In this document: positions 44,191 to 54,138 of the stretch, in pieces
How the letters are laid out: every line of letters begins with the position of its first letter
How positions within the stretch are numbered: the stretch's first letter is position 1
NCBI GenBank assembly: GCA_963704875.1
Contig: CAVPIA010000007.1
Span: forward strand, 62,001-126,000
Source: CAMYOC01 sp963704875
GTDB taxonomy: Bacteria > Pseudomonadota > Gammaproteobacteria > Steroidobacterales > XN24
Direction: 5' to 3'
Length of the DNA stretch: 64,000 bases
Made by a program: the position numbers and the translations under genes
Notes under the pieces: model-generated
Databases searched by the model: none
Seen by the model: the letters and a program-made list of their open reading frames with translations, nothing else
Told to the model about the DNA's origin: nothing

Positions 44191-46287
44191 ATGGAGGCCG
44201 CCGAGCGACTGCACGCCGAGCTTGGCGCGCCTGATCAGCCGGCTGCGGCGGTCAAGGCTGCCGCCGATGGCGCCGAACTGGTGCAGATTCTGGATGGCCT
44301 GAATCCGGATCCGGAAATCCGCGCTGCCGCGTTGCTGTATCCGCTGGCGGCTGCGGGAGCCCTGCCTGCGGAGATGATCACCAAGCGTTGCGGCACCGAG
44401 AGCCGGCGACTGGTGAGGGAACTGGTGAAACTCGGCTCATTCGGACTCCCTCCCCGATGGCAACCCGGCAAGCCGCTGCCGCCGTCACAGGCGGAAACAT
44501 TGCGCCGGATGTTGCTCGCGATCGTCGCCGATGTACGCCTGGTCACTGTCCGCCTGGCTGAGCAGTTACGGCGACTGCGGGTGGCCAAATCAGCCGGTGA
44601 CGCCGCGCGCGAGCGGGTCGCAACCGAAACCCGCATCATCTTTTCGCCGCTGGCCAATCGGCTGGGTATCTGGCACCTGAAGTGGGAGCTCGAGGACCTG
44701 GCATTCCGCGCGCTGGAGCCCTCCGTCTATCACGGTATCGCGAGCTCGCTCAGCGAGCGCCGCTCAGAGCGTGAGCAGCGTATTTCCGAGGTGATCCATC
44801 AGCTGACCGAGGAGCTTGAAGCAGCCGGCGTCAAGGCGTCCATCAAGGGTCGACCAAAACACATCTACAGCATCTGGCGGAAGATGCAGCGCAAGGAAGT
44901 GGGCCTGGAGTCGATATTCGACGTCAGCGCCGTGCGCGTGCTGGTGGACAGTATCGCCGACTGCTACGCGGTTTTGGGCATAGTCCACAGTCGATGGCCC
45001 TATTTGCCGGGGGAATTCGACGATTACATTGCCAATCCCAAGGGCAATGATTACCGCTCGCTGCACACCGCCGTTATCGGCCCCGGCGAACAGCCTCTGG
45101 AGGTGCAGATTCGTACCTGGGAAATGGACGCTCACGCTGAGCTGGGCGTTGCGGCTCACTGGCGTTACAAGGAGGGCAGCGCCGCGGCCAATCCTGCCTT
45201 TGAGCGCAAGATCAACTGGCTTCGGCAATTGCTGGAGCCCGGGGAAGACGATTCGGAACGGGATTTTATTGAGCGTATCCGCGAGGAGATCTTCGAGGAC
45301 CGGGTCTATGCGTTGACGCCGGAGGGGGATGTTGTGGACTTGCCGGCCGGCGCCACGCCGCTGGACTTTGCCTATCATGTCCACACCGATGTCGGTCATC
45401 ATTGCCGCGGCGCCAAGATTAACGGCCGCATGGTTCCGCTCAATCACGTGGTGAAAAACGGTGAGATGGTCGAGATCATTACCGCGCAATCAGCTCGCCC
45501 CAGCCGCGACTGGCTGATCCCGCAGCGGGGCTATCTGTCCTCTCCACGCAGTCGCAACAAAGTCCGCGCCTGGTTCAGGCGCCAGGACCAGGAACTGAAC
45601 CGCAAGCAGGGTCGGGCGACCCTGGAGAAGGAATTGCAGCATCTTGGAGTCAGCCCTGATCTCCAGCGTCTGGCCAAGGAGCTCAGACAACCCGGGCCCG
45701 AGCAACTCTATCTGGCCATCGGCGCCGGCGACATCACGCTGGGCGCGGTCGCCCATGCGGTAGACCGGATTCAGCCCGCCCCTGCCGAGGAGCCGGCACT
45801 CCAGGAGAGCCGCCGGCCGCGGCCGCCATCAGGGATATCCGGCGGCATCGTCGTTTCCGGCGTGGGTGACCTGATGACCCAGCTTGCGCGTTGCTGTCGG
45901 CCGGTTCCGCCGGAGGACATCGCCGGGTATCTGACCGTCGGCCGGGGTGTCAGCATCCACCGCCAGGATTGCAGCAATTTTCTCCGTCTGCGGGAAAAAA
46001 GTCCCGAGCGGATCATGGCTGTGGATTGGGGCTCGGCAGCGGACGGAGGGTTCACCGCCGAGATTACCGTTGACGCCTATGATCGGCGCGGTTTGCTGCG
46101 AGACATCTCATCGGTGTTGACCGATGAACGGATCGACATCATTGCCAGCAATACCCGGACAGACCGCAGTCGCAATATCGCCACTGTCGATCTGACGGTG
46201 GCGATACGCGGGATGGACCAGCTCAGCAGGCTGCTGCACCGCATTGGCTCACTGAGCAATGTTTTCGCAGTGCGCCGTAAAGGTTAG
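44191..46287 (+). CDS. relA: GTP pyrophosphokinase RelA
   Basis: Ribosome-associated (p)ppGpp synthetase of the stringent response. The 698-residue protein has a degenerate hydrolase domain (AALLYPLAAAG, no HD pair), then the synthetase domain with GRPKHIYSIWRKMQ, the EXDD motif in GEFDDYIANPK, and ELGVAAHWRYKEG. TGS (VYALTPEGDVVDLPAGATPL), the zinc-finger region (ARCCRPVPPEDIAGYLTVG) and a C-terminal ACT domain follow. All this marks RelA rather than SpoT. One synthetase stretch reads KGNDYRSLHT where many homologues have KPNGY. The ATG at 44191 is the only good start, though the frame is open further upstream. It is convergent with lpdA. Confidence 0.95.
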   Translation: MEAAERLHAELGAPDQPAAAVKAAADGAELVQILDGLNPDPEIRAAALLYPLAAAGALPAEMITKRCGTESRRLVRELVKLGSFGLPPRWQPGKPLPPSQAETLRRMLLAIVADVRLVTVRLAEQLRRLRVAKSAGDAARERVATETRIIFSPLANRLGIWHLKWELEDLAFRALEPSVYHGIASSLSERRSEREQRISEVIHQLTEELEAAGVKASIKGRPKHIYSIWRKMQRKEVGLESIFDVSAVRVLVDSIADCYAVLGIVHSRWPYLPGEFDDYIANPKGNDYRSLHTAVIGPGEQPLEVQIRTWEMDAHAELGVAAHWRYKEGSAAANPAFERKINWLRQLLEPGEDDSERDFIERIREEIFEDRVYALTPEGDVVDLPAGATPLDFAYHVHTDVGHHCRGAKINGRMVPLNHVVKNGEMVEIITAQSARPSRDWLIPQRGYLSSPRSRNKVRAWFRRQDQELNRKQGRATLEKELQHLGVSPDLQRLAKELRQPGPEQLYLAIGAGDITLGAVAHAVDRIQPAPAEEPALQESRRPRPPSGISGGIVVSGVGDLMTQLARCCRPVPPEDIAGYLTVGRGVSIHRQDCSNFLRLREKSPERIMAVDWGSAADGGFTAEITVDAYDRRGLLRDISSVLTDERIDIIASNTRTDRSRNIATVDLTVAIRGMDQLSRLLHRIGSLSNVFAVRRKG

Positions 46288-46296
46288 ACCTGAACT

Positions 46297-47724
46297 CTAT
46301 TTGTTGATCGCGTGGATCGCCCGATTGTCCACAGCCAGGGCCGCTTCGTGGACGGCTTCCGAGAGGGTCGGGTGAGCGTGGATAGTCCGCTGCAAATCCT
46401 CGGCGCTTGCTGAGAATTCCATCCCCAGAACCAGTTCGCCGATCAACTCACCGGCCATCGGGCCCAGGATGTGCGCACCGATGATCAGGTCATCATCGGC
46501 CGCAGCGATGATCTTCACCATCCCCACCGCCTGTTCCATACCCTTGGCGCGGCCATTCGCTGCAAAAGAAAACGTCCCGACCTTGTAAGCGATCCCGGCT
46601 TCCTTTGCCTGTTCCTCGGTCTTCCCAACCCAGGCGACTTCCGGCGCGGTGTAAATGATCGAAGGGATTACGTCGTAGTTGACCTCAGCGACTTCACCCG
46701 CGATCAGATCGCCGACCATCACGCCTTCCTCAGAACCCTTATGCGCCAGCATCGGCCCCCGGACGACATCACCGACGGCCCAGACGCCGTCGACGCCGGT
46801 GCGGCATTCTTCGTCAACCTTGATAAAGCCACGTTCGTCAGTCTCTACACCGGTGCCTTCTGCGAGCAGGCCTTCGGTATGCGGCCGCCGCCCCACCGCC
46901 ACCACCACCTTGTCGAACTCGATATCGTGGCTACCGGACGCATCGTCATAGCCAAGCGTCACACCTGATTTGCCGACCTCGGCCCTGGTGACTTTGGCGC
47001 CCAGCTTGATCTCCAGGCCCTGACGCTTGAACTGCCTCAGTGCGTCTTTGGCAATCTGCCGATCTGCCATAAACAGAAAATCGTCCATCGCCTCGAGCAC
47101 CGTGACTTCTGCCCCCAGGCGCTGCCACACACTGCCCAGTTCCAGACCGATGACGCCGCCGCCGATGACGCCCAGACGCTTTGGCACGGCATCGAATTCC
47201 AGCGCGCCCCAGGAATCGACGATCGTTTTGCCGTCAAACGGTACCGCTTTGAGCTCGATCGGCTCTGAACCGCTGGCCAGCACCACATGGTCCGCCTGCA
47301 GGATCTGCTCGCTGCCATCGTGGGATACATAGCGGACCTTGCCGTCGCCAAGAAACTCGCCGCTGCCTTCAAGCCCGGTCACTTTGTTTGCCTTGAACAA
47401 CGCAGTAATGCCGCCGGTGAGCTGTTTGACGATACCGGCCTTGCGCTTTTGCATTGCGCTGATGTCCATAGACACCTCACCGGTGCTGATGCCATGCACC
47501 GCGAACTCGCCCCTGGCCCGATGGTAAAGCTCGGAGCTTTCAAGCAAGGCTTTTGACGGGATACAACCGGCATTCAGACAGGTGCCGCCGAATGCGGTAC
47601 TGCCGTCATAGTTCTTCCACTTGTCGATGCAGGCCGTGTTCAATCCGTTCTGGGCCGCGCGGATGGCCGCCACATAACCCGCCGGCCCGGCGCCGATGAC
47701 GATCACATCGAATTTGTCGCTCAT
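46297..47724 (-). CDS. lpdA: Dihydrolipoyl dehydrogenase (E3)
   Basis: FAD-dependent oxidoreductase that reoxidises lipoyl groups, passing electrons to NAD+. The 475 residues have the FAD motif IVIGAGPAGYVAAIRAAQNG, the redox disulfide GGTCLNAGCIPSKALL, the NAD motif IGGGVIGLELGSVW, and the C-terminal catalytic HAHPTLSEAVHEA. The ATG at 47724 has AGGTG six bases upstream; the in-frame GTG at 47733 is less likely. It follows sucB by 100 bases on the same strand, so it is the E3 of the 2-oxoglutarate dehydrogenase complex. Confidence 0.96.
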   Translation of the reverse strand: MSDKFDVIVIGAGPAGYVAAIRAAQNGLNTACIDKWKNYDGSTAFGGTCLNAGCIPSKALLESSELYHRARGEFAVHGISTGEVSMDISAMQKRKAGIVKQLTGGITALFKANKVTGLEGSGEFLGDGKVRYVSHDGSEQILQADHVVLASGSEPIELKAVPFDGKTIVDSWGALEFDAVPKRLGVIGGGVIGLELGSVWQRLGAEVTVLEAMDDFLFMADRQIAKDALRQFKRQGLEIKLGAKVTRAEVGKSGVTLGYDDASGSHDIEFDKVVVAVGRRPHTEGLLAEGTGVETDERGFIKVDEECRTGVDGVWAVGDVVRGPMLAHKGSEEGVMVGDLIAGEVAEVNYDVIPSIIYTAPEVAWVGKTEEQAKEAGIAYKVGTFSFAANGRAKGMEQAVGMVKIIAAADDDLIIGAHILGPMAGELIGELVLGMEFSASAEDLQRTIHAHPTLSEAVHEAALAVDNRAIHAINK

Positions 47725-47824
47725 TGCATTCACCTGTTATTGCCGGCATGCGGAGATGGCCGAATCCGGTCGCCAGACCAGCCCATCTTCATTACCGATT
47801 CATATTGACCAAGTAGTCGCCCGC

Positions 47825-49093
47825 TCAGATCTGGATCAGCAGTCGAGCCGGGTCTTCCAGCGACTCCTTGACACTGACCAGGAATTGAACCGCTTCGCGG
47901 CCATCGATAATCCGATGGTCGTAGGTCAGCGCGATGTACATCATCGGCCGTATCTGGATTTCACCATCCACCACCATCGGGCGTTCCTGGATTTTGTGCA
48001 TGCCCAGGATCGCACTCTGCGGCGGGTTGATGATCGGCGTGGACATCAGGGAGCCAAACACCCCGCCATTGGTGATGGTAAATGTACCGCCGGTCAATTC
48101 GCCGATCTGGATCTGTCCATCGCGGGCGCGGGTCGCGTAGTCAACGATCCGATTCTCGATATCGGCGAAGCTCAGCGTTTCTGCGTTCCGCAATACGGGC
48201 ACCAGCAAGCCGCGCTCGGTTGATACGGCGATGCCAACATCATGGTAGTCGTGATAGATGATATCGCTGCCTTCGATCGATGCATTGACCACCGGGAATT
48301 TGCGCAATGCTTCGATCGCCGCTTTGACAAAGAAGGACATGTAGCCGATCCGAACGCCGTATTTCTTCTCGAAGCTGTCGCGATACTGCTTGCGCAGACG
48401 CATGACTTCGGACAGGTCCACTTCATTAAACGAAGTGAGCATAGCCGCCGCATGCTGTGCTTCAACCATGCGGTCAGCTATCCGGGTGCGCAGGCGGGTC
48501 ATCGCCACCCGTCTTTCCCCACGGCTGCCGGCGGCAGGCGCATTGGCCGCCTCCGCTGCTGCGGGCGCACTGGCCGGTTTGTCTCCGGCCTGCAGGAATT
48601 GCATCACATCCGTTTTTGTTATTCGGCCGTCCCTGCCACTGCCGGGGATTTTCGAGGCGTCCAGCTTGTGCTCTTCGACCAGTCTGCGCACTGCGGGACT
48701 AAGCTTGTCGGCGCTGCTACCGCGGCTCTCTGCCTCCGGTTCAGGCGCGCTCTGACTGTCCGCCGCTTCGGCCGGTTCGGCTTCAGTTGCCGTTGACTCA
48801 GACGTACTCGACTCTGGCGTACCCGATTCCGACGCGCTCGACGCTGACGCCGCTTCGCCTTCTTCCAGCAGCGCAAGAATCTCACCACTGGTCACAGTGG
48901 TTCCGTCGGCAATGCGTATCTCTTTCAAGACGCCGGAGGCAGGCGCCGGCACTTCCAGCACCACCTTGTCTGTCTCCAGATCAACCAGATTTTCATCCCG
49001 GCTAACCTGGTCACCGGGTGCCTTATGCCAGGAAATTAGCGTGGCATCGGCCACCGACTCCGGCAACTGAGGAACCTTCACTTCGATAGTCAT
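47825..49093 (-). CDS. sucB: 2-oxoglutarate dehydrogenase E2 (succinyltransferase)
   Basis: Core subunit that transfers succinyl groups from lipoyl to CoA. The 422 residues have one N-terminal lipoyl domain (lipoyl-lysine in LETDKVVLEVPAP, near residue 43). An unusually Ser/Ala/Glu-rich linker follows (about residues 82-125), then a peripheral-subunit-binding domain (SPAVRRLVEEHKLDASKIPG). The catalytic domain carries TYDHRIIDGREAVQFL with the active-site His-Asp. Its ATG overlaps the sucA stop at 49090-49093. Confidence 0.96.
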   Translation of the reverse strand: MTIEVKVPQLPESVADATLISWHKAPGDQVSRDENLVDLETDKVVLEVPAPASGVLKEIRIADGTTVTSGEILALLEEGEAASASSASESGTPESSTSESTATEAEPAEAADSQSAPEPEAESRGSSADKLSPAVRRLVEEHKLDASKIPGSGRDGRITKTDVMQFLQAGDKPASAPAAAEAANAPAAGSRGERRVAMTRLRTRIADRMVEAQHAAAMLTSFNEVDLSEVMRLRKQYRDSFEKKYGVRIGYMSFFVKAAIEALRKFPVVNASIEGSDIIYHDYHDVGIAVSTERGLLVPVLRNAETLSFADIENRIVDYATRARDGQIQIGELTGGTFTITNGGVFGSLMSTPIINPPQSAILGMHKIQERPMVVDGEIQIRPMMYIALTYDHRIIDGREAVQFLVSVKESLEDPARLLIQI

Positions 49094-51957
49094 GCGTTCT
49101 TCCTGATTCTGGATGATTCTGTGTGTGCAGCCGACGCGTCGGCTGCCAGGCCCAGCGCAGCGTTTACCAACCCGTCTTGCTGCGCCTGATGGAGTTTGTA
49201 ATAGCCGGCGGCCGGCGCCGCAGCGCCCATCCGACCGGCATAGAACAGCTCATGATCGTCGCCCAACGGCTCCTGCAGGCGATGCCGGATCTGGTACCAG
49301 GCGCCCTGATTTTGTGGCTCTTCCTGACACCAGACAATTTCTTTCGCTTGCGCATAGCGCGCCACGACTCCGGCATAGCTGTCGATCGGAAAAGGATAAA
49401 GTTGCTCGATCCGGACGATCGCAATATCGGCGATCTCCTCAGCCTGTCGTTTCTGCAGCAGGTCGTAATACACCTTGCCGCTGCAGAAAACGACCCGCCG
49501 AACCGCCGCCGGATCCAGCGCCTCGGTCTCCGGAACCAGCTCCTGGAAACGGTGTTCACTCTGCAGTTCTTCCATATTCGATACCGCGAGACGATGTCGC
49601 AGCAGGCTCTTGGGTGTCATAACCACCAGCGGCTTCAGAAAGCCTCGACGGATCTGGCGCCGCAGCAAATGGAATATCTGGGCCGGCGTGGACGGCACGC
49701 ACACCTGCATGTTGTTCTCCGCGCACAGCTGCAGGAAGCGTTCGAGGCGCGCCGACGAATGCTCGGGCCCCTGCCCCTCGTAGCCATGCGGCAGCAACAA
49801 GGTCAGCCCGCAAATCCGGCCCCACTTGGACTCACCGGAGCTGATGAACTGATCGATGACGACCTGCGCACCATTGACGAAATCGCCGAACTGCGCTTCC
49901 CAGATCACCAGCGTCGTGGGGTCGGTCGTGGCGTAGCCGTATTCAAACCCCAGCACCGCCTCTTCTGAAAGCAAAGAATCCGTCACCTTGAAGCTCGCCT
50001 GGTCTTCCGCGACGTGGCTCAGCGGCACAAAAGGCTGCTCGCCGTTCTGGCTGTGCAGCACCGCATGACGATGGAAGAAGGTACCGCGCCCGCTGTCCTG
50101 CCCGGTCAGCCGAATATGATTGCCTTCGGCAAGAATGCTGGCGTACGCCATGGTCTCGGCGAATCCCCAATCCATCGGGGCGTCACCCTCAGCCATGCGC
50201 TGACGATCTGCCATGATGCGCGCGACCCGGGGATGCATCTTGTGCGCATCGGGCACCCGGCAGATGGCCTTCGCCAGCTCGCTTAGTTGCTCCGGCGGAA
50301 GGCCGCTACGGATCGGCGCATCCCAATCTGCCTCGGCGTATGGCGTCCAGTCCACGGTATATGGCGTGCCGATCATCCCCAGCGATAAGGGCGATACGAC
50401 CCGGCCCTCATCCAGACCCTCGCGGTAGGTTTCAACCAAAGCGCGCACATCGTCGTCTCCCAGCACCCCCTCGCCGACCAGTTTCTCGGCGTAAAGGCGC
50501 CTGAGGGTCGGATGACTGCGGATGGCCTGATACATGGCCGGCTGCGTTGCCGCGGGTTCATCCGCCTCATTGTGTCCATGTCTGCGGTAGCAAACGAGAT
50601 CGATCACCACATCCTTGCGGAAGCGCTGCCGATAGTCCGCGGCGAGACGTGCAACCAGGACCACCGCTTCGGGATCGTCGCCGTTCACATGAAATATGGG
50701 CGCCTCGATCATCTTCGCCACATCACTGCAATACAGGGTGGAGCGAGCGTCGCGCGGGTCGCTGGTGGTAAATCCCACCTGGTTATTGCAGATGATGTGG
50801 ATCGTGCCGCCGGTGCTGAAGCCGCGGGTCTGCGACATCTGCAATGTCTCCATGACCACGCCTTGACCAGCGAACGCGGCGTCACCGTGAATCAGCACCG
50901 GAGCCACTTTCAGGCCCTGAGTATCATTGCGGAAACGCTGGCGTGCCCTGACCGAACCTTCGACCACCGGATTGACGATCTCCAGGTGGGAAGGATTAAA
51001 CGCCAGAACCAGATGCACATTGCCGCCGGGCGTGCGCATATCCGACGAAAACCCGAGATGGTATTTAACGTCTCCCGAGCCGGTCTTTATCTTGGCATCA
51101 TAGGTCCCTTCGAACTCCGAAAACAGCTCTCCGGGCGACTTGCCCATTACGTTGACCAACACGTTAATCCGGCCCCGATGGGCCATGCCGATGACGATTT
51201 CCTCGACACCGTTGGCACCGAGGTGTTGTCCCAGATCGGACAGCAGCGGGATCAGGCTTTCGCCGCCTTCCAGCGAAAAACGCTTTTGCCCGACATAACG
51301 TGTGTGCAGATAACGTTCGATGCCCTCGGCCGCGGTCAATTCCTGCAATATCCCCAGCTTTTCTTTGGCATCCAGATCGCTTCCGGACGCCAGGGCCTCA
51401 AACCGGGTCTGTAGCCACCTGCGCTCTACACTGGAGGTGATGTGGGCCAGCTCGGCGCTGACGGTGCCGCGATAGATCCGGCCCAGATCCTCGACGATCT
51501 CACCCAGGGTCATGTTGGTGCGACCTTCTACGTCCACCACCGCAAAGCTGGTGCCCAGATCCTCGGCTTGCAGTCCGAACCGGCCCGGATCGAGTTCCGG
51601 CGGCATCTGCGGCCGGACAAGTGCCAGCGGATCCAGGTCGGCCAGCAGGTGGCCGCGCATGCGGTAGGCCTCGATCAGCTGCATGACCGCAGCCTGCCTG
51701 GCCAGCGCAGCCTGATCGGTAGCCCCTGCGGCCCGGAGACCCTGCGACTGCAAGGCCAGCTGCCGGAGGGCCTTCTCAATCGGACCCCGAGGCACTTCCT
51801 GTCCGGTCTTCGGGCCGAGGCTGTCAAAATAGCTGCGCAGTTCATCGCCGACCGAAGTCGGATCATGCAGATACTGTTCGTACTGCTGCTCGACGAACGG
51901 CGCATTGCCACCGAAAAGCGGGCTGCTCAGATATCGTTCTTCCAGGCTCTTGCTCAT
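49090..51957 (-). CDS. sucA: 2-oxoglutarate dehydrogenase E1
   Basis: Thiamine-diphosphate-dependent decarboxylase of 2-oxoglutarate. About 955 residues. The N-terminal segment SSPLFGGNAPFVEQQYEQYL is the E2-binding start. IGMAHRGRINVLVNVMGKSP and HGDAAFAGQGVVMETL are diagnostic; the ThDP site includes INNQVGFTT as ICNNQVGFTTSD, and QFISSGESKWGR lies in the C-terminal half. The start is uncertain: two adjacent ATGs (51960, 51957) directly follow AGGAG, and a TTG lies 66 bases upstream at 52026. The 282 bases to the divergent GT9 gene should hold its promoter. Confidence 0.95.
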   Translation of the reverse strand: MSKSLEERYLSSPLFGGNAPFVEQQYEQYLHDPTSVGDELRSYFDSLGPKTGQEVPRGPIEKALRQLALQSQGLRAAGATDQAALARQAAVMQLIEAYRMRGHLLADLDPLALVRPQMPPELDPGRFGLQAEDLGTSFAVVDVEGRTNMTLGEIVEDLGRIYRGTVSAELAHITSSVERRWLQTRFEALASGSDLDAKEKLGILQELTAAEGIERYLHTRYVGQKRFSLEGGESLIPLLSDLGQHLGANGVEEIVIGMAHRGRINVLVNVMGKSPGELFSEFEGTYDAKIKTGSGDVKYHLGFSSDMRTPGGNVHLVLAFNPSHLEIVNPVVEGSVRARQRFRNDTQGLKVAPVLIHGDAAFAGQGVVMETLQMSQTRGFSTGGTIHIICNNQVGFTTSDPRDARSTLYCSDVAKMIEAPIFHVNGDDPEAVVLVARLAADYRQRFRKDVVIDLVCYRRHGHNEADEPAATQPAMYQAIRSHPTLRRLYAEKLVGEGVLGDDDVRALVETYREGLDEGRVVSPLSLGMIGTPYTVDWTPYAEADWDAPIRSGLPPEQLSELAKAICRVPDAHKMHPRVARIMADRQRMAEGDAPMDWGFAETMAYASILAEGNHIRLTGQDSGRGTFFHRHAVLHSQNGEQPFVPLSHVAEDQASFKVTDSLLSEEAVLGFEYGYATTDPTTLVIWEAQFGDFVNGAQVVIDQFISSGESKWGRICGLTLLLPHGYEGQGPEHSSARLERFLQLCAENNMQVCVPSTPAQIFHLLRRQIRRGFLKPLVVMTPKSLLRHRLAVSNMEELQSEHRFQELVPETEALDPAAVRRVVFCSGKVYYDLLQKRQAEEIADIAIVRIEQLYPFPIDSYAGVVARYAQAKEIVWCQEEPQNQGAWYQIRHRLQEPLGDDHELFYAGRMGAAAPAAGYYKLHQAQQDGLVNAALGLAADASAAHTESSRIRKNA

Positions 51958-52239
51958 CATCTCCTGCCGATGCCCCAAACCGACTGATCCTTTCCCCGGG
52001 CGCCATCCGCCAAACAGATCGCTCAAGTCCAGCCGGAAACCGGGTGGTCACCGGGCCCGCATCATGCTCGCTGCTGCCAGGTACGAGTGCTGTATGTCGG
52101 GATTCTCCGGGGGGCGTCCCCAAGCGCGCTAGTTTAGCCCATGGTTGCTTGCGATAAAACGACGATGCGCAGATGACTGAGCATGCCGGCCCGGCGGCCC
52201 AGGCGCTAGAATCAACTCTTTTCGAGGAATCACCGCGAG

Positions 52240-53316
52240 ATGCCGGTCACGCCCCTGCCCCTATTGGAGCCGCCCGCAAGTCTGTGCCTGCTGCGCTTGT
52301 CTGCGCTAGGGGACGTCTCGCATATGGTTCCGGTCATCCGCAGCATCCGGATGCAATGGCCGGATACCCGGATCAGCTGGTGTCTGGGCAGGGTTGAGCA
52401 TCAGTTGGTAGGGGACATTGATGGCATCGAGTTCCTGGTCTTTGACAAAGCCTCGGGCTGGAGAGGTGCCGGGGATTTCAGGCGGCGATTGCGAGGTCGT
52501 ACGTTCGATGTACTGATGCATGCGCAAGTATCCCTGCGGGCGAACCTGCTTAGCCTGATGTTCCGCTCGCCGCTAAAGCTGGGTTTCGACCAGCAACGCT
52601 CGCGGGATCTTCATGGTCTTTTCATCAACCGGCGCATTCCGCCTCAGCCGGGCCAGCACGTCCTCGACGGTTTCTTCAGCTTTGCCGAAACACTCGGTGT
52701 AACCCAACGGCAAATGCGTTGGGACATCCCGGTCCCGCCGCCAGCCAGACAGGCGGCTCTGGACCTTTTTCCGGACGACCAGCCGGTATTGGTCATCAGC
52801 CCGTGCTCCAGCCACCCGCTGAGGAACTGGCGCGCCGAGCGATATGCCCAGCTGGCCGATTATGCGATCGCGCGCTATCGATTCCGTGTCGTCCTGTGCG
52901 GGGGCCCATCGGCGATGGAGCGCGAGATGGGAGCGGCGATTACCGGCGCCATGCAGCAGGCACCGCTAAACCTGATCGGCAAGGATACGATCAAGCAATT
53001 GCTCGCGGTGCTTGAGCGAGCCAGCGTGCTGATTTCGCCGGATTCCGGTCCCATGCATCTTGCTACCGCCGTCGGCACGCCGGTGATCGGGCTGCATGCA
53101 GCCAGTAACCCCAAGCGGAGCGGCCCATATCTGAGTCAACAGTGGTGCGTGGACAGGTATGACGCCGCTGCACGCAAGTTTCTTGGCAAACCGGCGGACG
53201 CCATCAAATGGGGAACCAAAATCGAGCAGTCGGGGGTGATGGACCTGATCACGGTAGATGACGTGGTCGAGCGGCTGGACGCATTCATGGCACGGCCGAT
53301 GCCAGCCGGGGCATAA
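52240..53316 (+). CDS. Glycosyltransferase family 9 (heptosyltransferase-like)
   Basis: A 358-residue GT9 enzyme, the family that adds heptoses to the inner core of lipopolysaccharide from ADP-heptose. The N-terminal RLSALGDVSHMVPVIRSIR and the C-terminal donor-binding block SPDSGPMHLATAVGTPVIGLHAASNP are typical. SPCSSHPLRNWRAERYAQLADY lies between, in the usual active-site region. It is not clearly WaaC or WaaF. The next gene, 34 bases on, is DUF6165, a common companion of sugar-transfer genes. The gene sits alone, away from a visible lipopolysaccharide cluster. Confidence 0.88.
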   Translation: MPVTPLPLLEPPASLCLLRLSALGDVSHMVPVIRSIRMQWPDTRISWCLGRVEHQLVGDIDGIEFLVFDKASGWRGAGDFRRRLRGRTFDVLMHAQVSLRANLLSLMFRSPLKLGFDQQRSRDLHGLFINRRIPPQPGQHVLDGFFSFAETLGVTQRQMRWDIPVPPPARQAALDLFPDDQPVLVISPCSSHPLRNWRAERYAQLADYAIARYRFRVVLCGGPSAMEREMGAAITGAMQQAPLNLIGKDTIKQLLAVLERASVLISPDSGPMHLATAVGTPVIGLHAASNPKRSGPYLSQQWCVDRYDAAARKFLGKPADAIKWGTKIEQSGVMDLITVDDVVERLDAFMARPMPAGA

Positions 53317-53350
53317 TCGGCCACGTCATCCTGACCGTGCCGGAGCAGCA

Positions 53351-53749
53351 ATGAGCGAGATTCGTATCCCCATTTCAGTGGGAGAACTGATCGACAAATT
53401 GACGATCCTGGAGATCAAGTCCGAGCGCATTGGACGCGCCGGTCAGCTCGCCAATGTGCACAGGGAACTGGAGCAGCTGACGCGGATCTGGGAAAACAGT
53501 GCCTTGTCCGATCAGGATATCGAATCTGCGCGCAAAGAGCTCAAATCGGTCAACGAATTCCTTTGGGAGATCGAGGACAAAATCAGACTGAAGGAAATCG
53601 ATGGCGTATTTGATGAGGGGTTCATCGAACTGGCGCGATCGGTCTACGTCCAGAATGACCGTCGGGCCGCGATCAAGCGTCGCATCAATCTGGAGACCGG
53701 CTCCGAACTTGTTGAGGAAAAATCCTATGCCGGGGCTGACGACCAGTGA
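53351..53749 (+). CDS. DUF6165-family protein
   Basis: A 132-residue, largely helical cytoplasmic protein starting MSEIRIPISVGELIDKLTIL, which fits DUF6165. LTRIWENSALSDQDIE and SVNEFLWEIEDKIRLKE suggest coiled-coil helices. The acidic/basic alternation, QNDRRAAIKRRINLETGSE, is near the C-terminus. The function is unknown. The ATG at 53351 is preferred to a longer frame because the conserved N-terminus begins there. It is probably co-transcribed with the GT9 gene (34-base gap). Confidence 0.75.
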   Translation: MSEIRIPISVGELIDKLTILEIKSERIGRAGQLANVHRELEQLTRIWENSALSDQDIESARKELKSVNEFLWEIEDKIRLKEIDGVFDEGFIELARSVYVQNDRRAAIKRRINLETGSELVEEKSYAGADDQ

Positions 53750-54138
53750 GGGGCTGCCACTGATTGGTCGACATGGAGTGCCTTGTCGAGGTGCCAAAAT
53801 CTGGCAGCTGGATAATGGTCACCGCGACAATGGGCATCCCGACAATTCGCCGTGCGCAGTGTCCGGGCACCCCTGGGTGATAGAGAGCATTAGCAAACCA
53901 TGATTGCTTCAGAGTTTGCTGCAAACAGGCGCCGGGACGGCAACCTGGCCAGACATCGGGCCGCACCTGGGCCGGACATGGGCGCGTCCTGGGCAGTCCT
54001 GCTACCCTCTTTTGGGGACCATCAACCCAAAGCAGGCCTGGTGCAAAGCTAACCTGCCGGAATGGTGAGACCCGTTACCATGAACGCTCGCTCGCTGGCG
54101 AGCACTCGCTGAGCACAACAAAAAAATGGAGGAGAATC
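53750..54138 (+). other. 389-base intergenic region before dodecin
   Basis: No supported gene. It contains short symmetric elements: GTTTGC-T-GCAAAC at 53914-53926 with an extra GCAAAC at 53893-53898, and GCTCGC-TG-GCGAGC at 54090-54103 close to the dodecin start. A strong GGAGGAG precedes the dodecin ATG. The region could hold the dodecin promoter and an operator, but no clear -10/-35 pair was found. Confidence 0.5.

Noticed and set aside
53685..53966. Minus-strand frame in the region before dodecin
   Set aside because: It partly overlaps the DUF6165 gene and has no conserved motif or good start.
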